A stretch of DNA of 29,515 nucleotides, taken from IMG/VR virus record IMGVR_UViG_3300045919_000305, positions 64,001 through 93,515 of that record, one strand, 5' to 3'. The notes under the pieces were generated by a model, which made no database searches, was not told the DNA's origin, and was given only the letters and a program-made list of their open reading frames with translations. The position numbers and the translations under genes were made by a program. This document shows positions 27,003-29,515 of the stretch, piece after piece. Positions within the stretch are counted from its first letter, which is position 1, and each line of letters opens with the position of its first letter. The stretch is from a virus.

Positions 27003-28484
27003 ATGTCTTTCGCACCCCACCAAAAAGATGCCTATAAAATAGGCCACCCCCACCAGTACCCTAACGGCACTACCGAGATTTACAGTAATCTTACCGCGCG
27101 TAGCGGTAAGTTAAGTAACGTACCGGGGTCAAAAGGCGTTGTATTCGTCGGACTACAACACTTCATTTTGGATTACCTAATTGTTGAGTGGGATGAATCG
27201 TTTTTCTTTCGCCCTGAAGGAGAGGTTATCTTTAAGTATCAACGTCGGGTTTCTAAGATCCTAGGTTATGAAGTCGATGTATCCCGCATGCTCGCGTTGC
27301 ACCGACTGGGGTATTTGCCTGTGAAAATAAAATCGCTTCCCGAGGGCAGTTTTGTCCCTTACGGCGTTCCGATGTTAACTATCCGTAACACCTTGCCAGA
27401 GTTTTACTGGGTTACGAATATGCTGGAATCTGTTATGTCCGCAGAACTTCACCAACCTATTACCACGGCGACTATGTACTGTGCATACCGGCAGTTATTG
27501 ACAGATTACGCTAAGAAGACGGGCGCGCCATTGGATTTCGTGCAGTTTCAAGCCCATGATTTTTCTTATCGGGGCATGGCCGGCCGTCATGCGGCAGCGA
27601 TTTCGGGCTTTGCTACCTTAGCTTGCGGTAACGTGGGGACAGATACCATTGCAGCGATCGACATTGCCGAAGACTTTTACGACGCAGATGCGGACCAAGA
27701 GCTAATCGGCTGTTCGGTTAATGCGACTGAGCATTCCGTTATGTGTGCCGGAGGTATGAATAACGAGTTAGAAACATTCCGACGTTTACTGGAAGATATC
27801 TACCCCGGTAAGATAGTTTCAGTAGTTAGCGATTCATGGGACTTCTGGGGCGCAGTAACAAAAATACTCCCTGCCTTAAAAGATTTAATTTTGTCTCGGG
27901 AAGGTAAACTGGTGATTCGTCCGGATTCTGGCGACCCAGTGGACATTATTTGCGGCACAGATTACGAGCAACCGCAATGGCCAGAGGGCAAAGGGCTAAT
28001 CCAATGTTTGTGGGATACCTTCGGCGGTACTGTTAATGAGAAGGGCTACAAAGTTCTAAACCCTAAAGTCGGCGCTATCTATGGGGATTCTATAACGCTA
28101 GAAAGGGCGCAAGAAATCTTGTCGGGCTTGGAGGCAAAAGGTTTTTGCAGCAGTAATATCGTTTTTGGCGTTGGCAGCTACACGTATCAGTTAGTAACCC
28201 GCGACACGCACGGTATGGCAGTAAAAAGCACTCATGCAGTCATTAACGGCGAAGATACCCCCATTTTTAAAGACCCTAAAACGGGTGATGGCTTAAAGAA
28301 ATCAGCTAAGGGTTATTTGCTAGTTGTTACTGATACTAAAACCGGCGAATACGTTTTACAAGATCAAGTCTCTCGTCGCCAGGAAAAACACGGCTGTTTA
28401 CGGACTCGTTTTAGTAACGGTACGACGTACAACAAAACGACATTAGCTAAGATCCGTGCGCGGGTAGCGAAGAGGTTTGAATGA
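27003..28484 (+). CDS. nadV: Nicotinamide phosphoribosyltransferase-like enzyme (NAMPT/NadV, or Namat of NARP1) (493 aa)
   Basis: CTGGAGAAAAT precedes the ATG. Residues align with human NAMPT from memory: D9-x-Y11-K12 near the start, H185-D186-F187 and R190 (HDFSYRG), GTDT with D214 for the nicotinamide amide, ATEH with H244, SVVSDSWD, and VIRPDSGDP with R306 and D308. The length (493) matches the family. It should join nicotinamide to PRPP, giving NMN; in the NARP1 system an annotated NAMPT relative instead joins nicotinamide to ADP-ribose pyrophosphate, giving NAD+ directly. The gene overlaps the thymidylate synthase start by four bases. No NMN adenylyltransferase is seen in the window. Confidence 0.9.
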   Translation: MSFAPHQKDAYKIGHPHQYPNGTTEIYSNLTARSGKLSNVPGSKGVVFVGLQHFILDYLIVEWDESFFFRPEGEVIFKYQRRVSKILGYEVDVSRMLALHRLGYLPVKIKSLPEGSFVPYGVPMLTIRNTLPEFYWVTNMLESVMSAELHQPITTATMYCAYRQLLTDYAKKTGAPLDFVQFQAHDFSYRGMAGRHAAAISGFATLACGNVGTDTIAAIDIAEDFYDADADQELIGCSVNATEHSVMCAGGMNNELETFRRLLEDIYPGKIVSVVSDSWDFWGAVTKILPALKDLILSREGKLVIRPDSGDPVDIICGTDYEQPQWPEGKGLIQCLWDTFGGTVNEKGYKVLNPKVGAIYGDSITLERAQEILSGLEAKGFCSSNIVFGVGSYTYQLVTRDTHGMAVKSTHAVINGEDTPIFKDPKTGDGLKKSAKGYLLVVTDTKTGEYVLQDQVSRRQEKHGCLRTRFSNGTTYNKTTLAKIRARVAKRFE

Positions 28485-29323
28485 AACCGTATCATGATTT
28501 ACTTCAAAAAATCCTAAACAAAGGTGAAAGATCAGAGGATAGAACAGGCACTGGGACGATCTCACTCTTCGGTGAACGAATGGAGTTCGACTTAACAAAA
28601 GGTTTCCCTTTATTAGCGACCAAGTTCACCCCCTTTAATCTCGTTAAGGCAGAACTGCTTTGGTTTCTTTCAGGCAGCACAAATAATGAAGACCTGCGCG
28701 AGTTAAACGGGAACGATAAGCCTACAATTTGGGGGGAGTGGGCTACGGAAGATGGGGATCTCGGGCCGATCTATGGTGAACAATGGCGGTCATGGAGTTC
28801 TGATTACGATCAAATATACGTTTTGGTGCGTGGGTTAGTTAAACAGCCGAAAAGCAGAAGGCATGTTGTAAGCGCGTGGAACGTTTTGGATTTACCTAAC
28901 GAAAACCACACCGCTCAGCAGAACGTAAAGGATGGTCGGATGTCTTTAGCGCCCTGCCACATGATGTTCCAATGCTATGTCGATAAAGACAACGGTTTGC
29001 ATCTACAAGTCTATCAACGTAGCTCGGACTGTTTCTTGGGTGTACCCTTTAATATCGCCAGTTATGCACTCTTGACACACTTATTGGCGGCACAGACTGG
29101 GTTAGTTGCAAAACGTTTAGTCTGGGTTAGTGGCGATACCCACGTCTATATCAATCATATCGATCAGGTTAATAAACTTCTTAGACGTGATCCTGAAAGG
29201 CACCAATTACCGAGACTGATGTTGAGTCCGGGAATTGAGTCTATCGACGACTACACTATGGGCGATATTATCCTTGACGGATACAGCCACTTCGCAGCAA
29301 TTTCAGCACCGGTGTCTGTATGA
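28481..29323 (+). CDS. thyA: Thymidylate synthase (280 aa)
   Basis: The folate-dependent ThyA family is clear: R21, catalytic C159 in LAPCHMMFQ, R180-S181 with D183 in YQRSSDCFLGVPFN, N191, and H221/Y223 (GDTHVYINH), all at a constant offset from E. coli ThyA. Asn191 marks dUMP rather than dCMP use, so it is not dCMP hydroxymethylase. The tail ends APVSV, like the conserved closing APVxI. It makes dTMP from dUMP for phage replication and ends the metabolic trio with the Prs-like and NAMPT-like genes. Confidence 0.95.
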   Translation: MKPYHDLLQKILNKGERSEDRTGTGTISLFGERMEFDLTKGFPLLATKFTPFNLVKAELLWFLSGSTNNEDLRELNGNDKPTIWGEWATEDGDLGPIYGEQWRSWSSDYDQIYVLVRGLVKQPKSRRHVVSAWNVLDLPNENHTAQQNVKDGRMSLAPCHMMFQCYVDKDNGLHLQVYQRSSDCFLGVPFNIASYALLTHLLAAQTGLVAKRLVWVSGDTHVYINHIDQVNKLLRRDPERHQLPRLMLSPGIESIDDYTMGDIILDGYSHFAAISAPVSV

Positions 29324-29505
29324 TCGATAAACCCCTAATCGCTGACCGCACACGGTGTTACGGCTACCGATGCGGGGAGAAAGAAACTTGTATGCGGTTC
29401 TTAACGATACCGTTAGACGACCCTTTAAGAGCGTATTCCTATGTGAACTCGTTGATACCACCACTTTTAGACACCTGTAAAGATAAACTACCACTGGAGA
29501 AATGA
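29320..29505 (+). CDS. Small Cys-rich phage protein (61 aa)
   Basis: The ATG overlaps the thyA stop. C13, C18 and C24 (RCYGYRCGEKETCMRF) plus C53 suggest a metal site. The pattern CxGxxC-x-x-x-x-TC is one I remember in short phage proteins. The function is unknown. Confidence 0.65.
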   Translation: MIDKPLIADRTRCYGYRCGEKETCMRFLTIPLDDPLRAYSYVNSLIPPLLDTCKDKLPLEK

Positions 29506-29506
29506 T

Positions 29507-29515
29507 ATGCACGAA
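29507..29515 (+). CDS. Start of a further gene (3' partial)
   Basis: An ATG follows the previous stop, with CTGGAGAAATGAT upstream in the standard leader style of this phage. Only the codons for MHE lie within the window, so nothing can be said of the product. Confidence 0.45.

Noticed and set aside
28481-29323. dCMP hydroxymethylase instead of thymidylate synthase
   Set aside because: Asn191 in FLGVPFN is the residue specific to dUMP-using enzymes; hydroxymethylases have Asp there.
1-29515. tRNA genes, integrase, attachment sites
   Set aside because: I looked for tRNA-like cloverleaf ends with CCA, tyrosine or serine recombinase motifs and integration-type repeats and found none that I could support by eye.

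Overview
The window looks like the early and replication half of a tailed double-stranded DNA phage (or prophage) of a Gram-negative bacterium, most likely a gammaproteobacterium. The evidence is about 60 tightly packed, often stop/start-overlapping genes, many under 100 residues; uniform strong Shine-Dalgarno leaders of the CTGGAGAAA type; sigma70-type promoters; and a recognisable phage replication set. I see no virion, lysis, packaging or integrase gene and no RNA gene, so lifestyle and host cannot be fixed from this window.

Layout. (1) Positions 1-7224, plus strand: an adenine-type methyltransferase fused to an unknown N-terminal region, then about 20 small proteins of mostly unknown function, including coiled-coil proteins and a run of membrane microproteins. 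Several gene boundaries reuse near-identical leader repeats. (2) Positions 7221-11866, plus strand: two related promoters, a DksA/TraR-type zinc protein, a conserved 668-residue phage protein with a DUF2135-like domain and its usual small partner, and a MazG-like protein. (3) Positions 11863-15823, minus strand: a Cro/YdaS-like regulator, an intrinsic terminator, a RepB-type primase fused to an SF3 helicase, and three small genes. (4) Positions 15824-16057: a divergent control region with a sigma70 promoter on each strand and 10-bp-spaced TAGCA repeats. (5) Positions 16058-25396, plus strand: a DUF2800 nuclease, a DUF2815 single-strand-binding-type protein, about 14 small proteins (many Cys-rich), and a family A DNA polymerase. 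(6) Positions 25398-29515, plus strand: a promoter-bearing insertion flanked by a duplicated polymerase tail, then PRPP-synthetase-like and NAMPT-like genes and thymidylate synthase.

How it fits together. The divergent region resembles a lambdoid switch: one arm makes the small regulator and, past a terminator, the primase-helicase; the other makes nuclease, strand-binding protein and polymerase. A palindrome, TAGCATRTGCTA, overlaps three internal promoters of the right arm, and a near-copy lies in the divergent region, so one regulator may tie these units together. The Prs-like/NAMPT-like pair is the most interesting functional module. It is either a PRPP-to-NMN salvage route or a NARP1-type NAD+ reconstitution system that counters NAD+-depleting defences; sequence reading alone does not decide between them.
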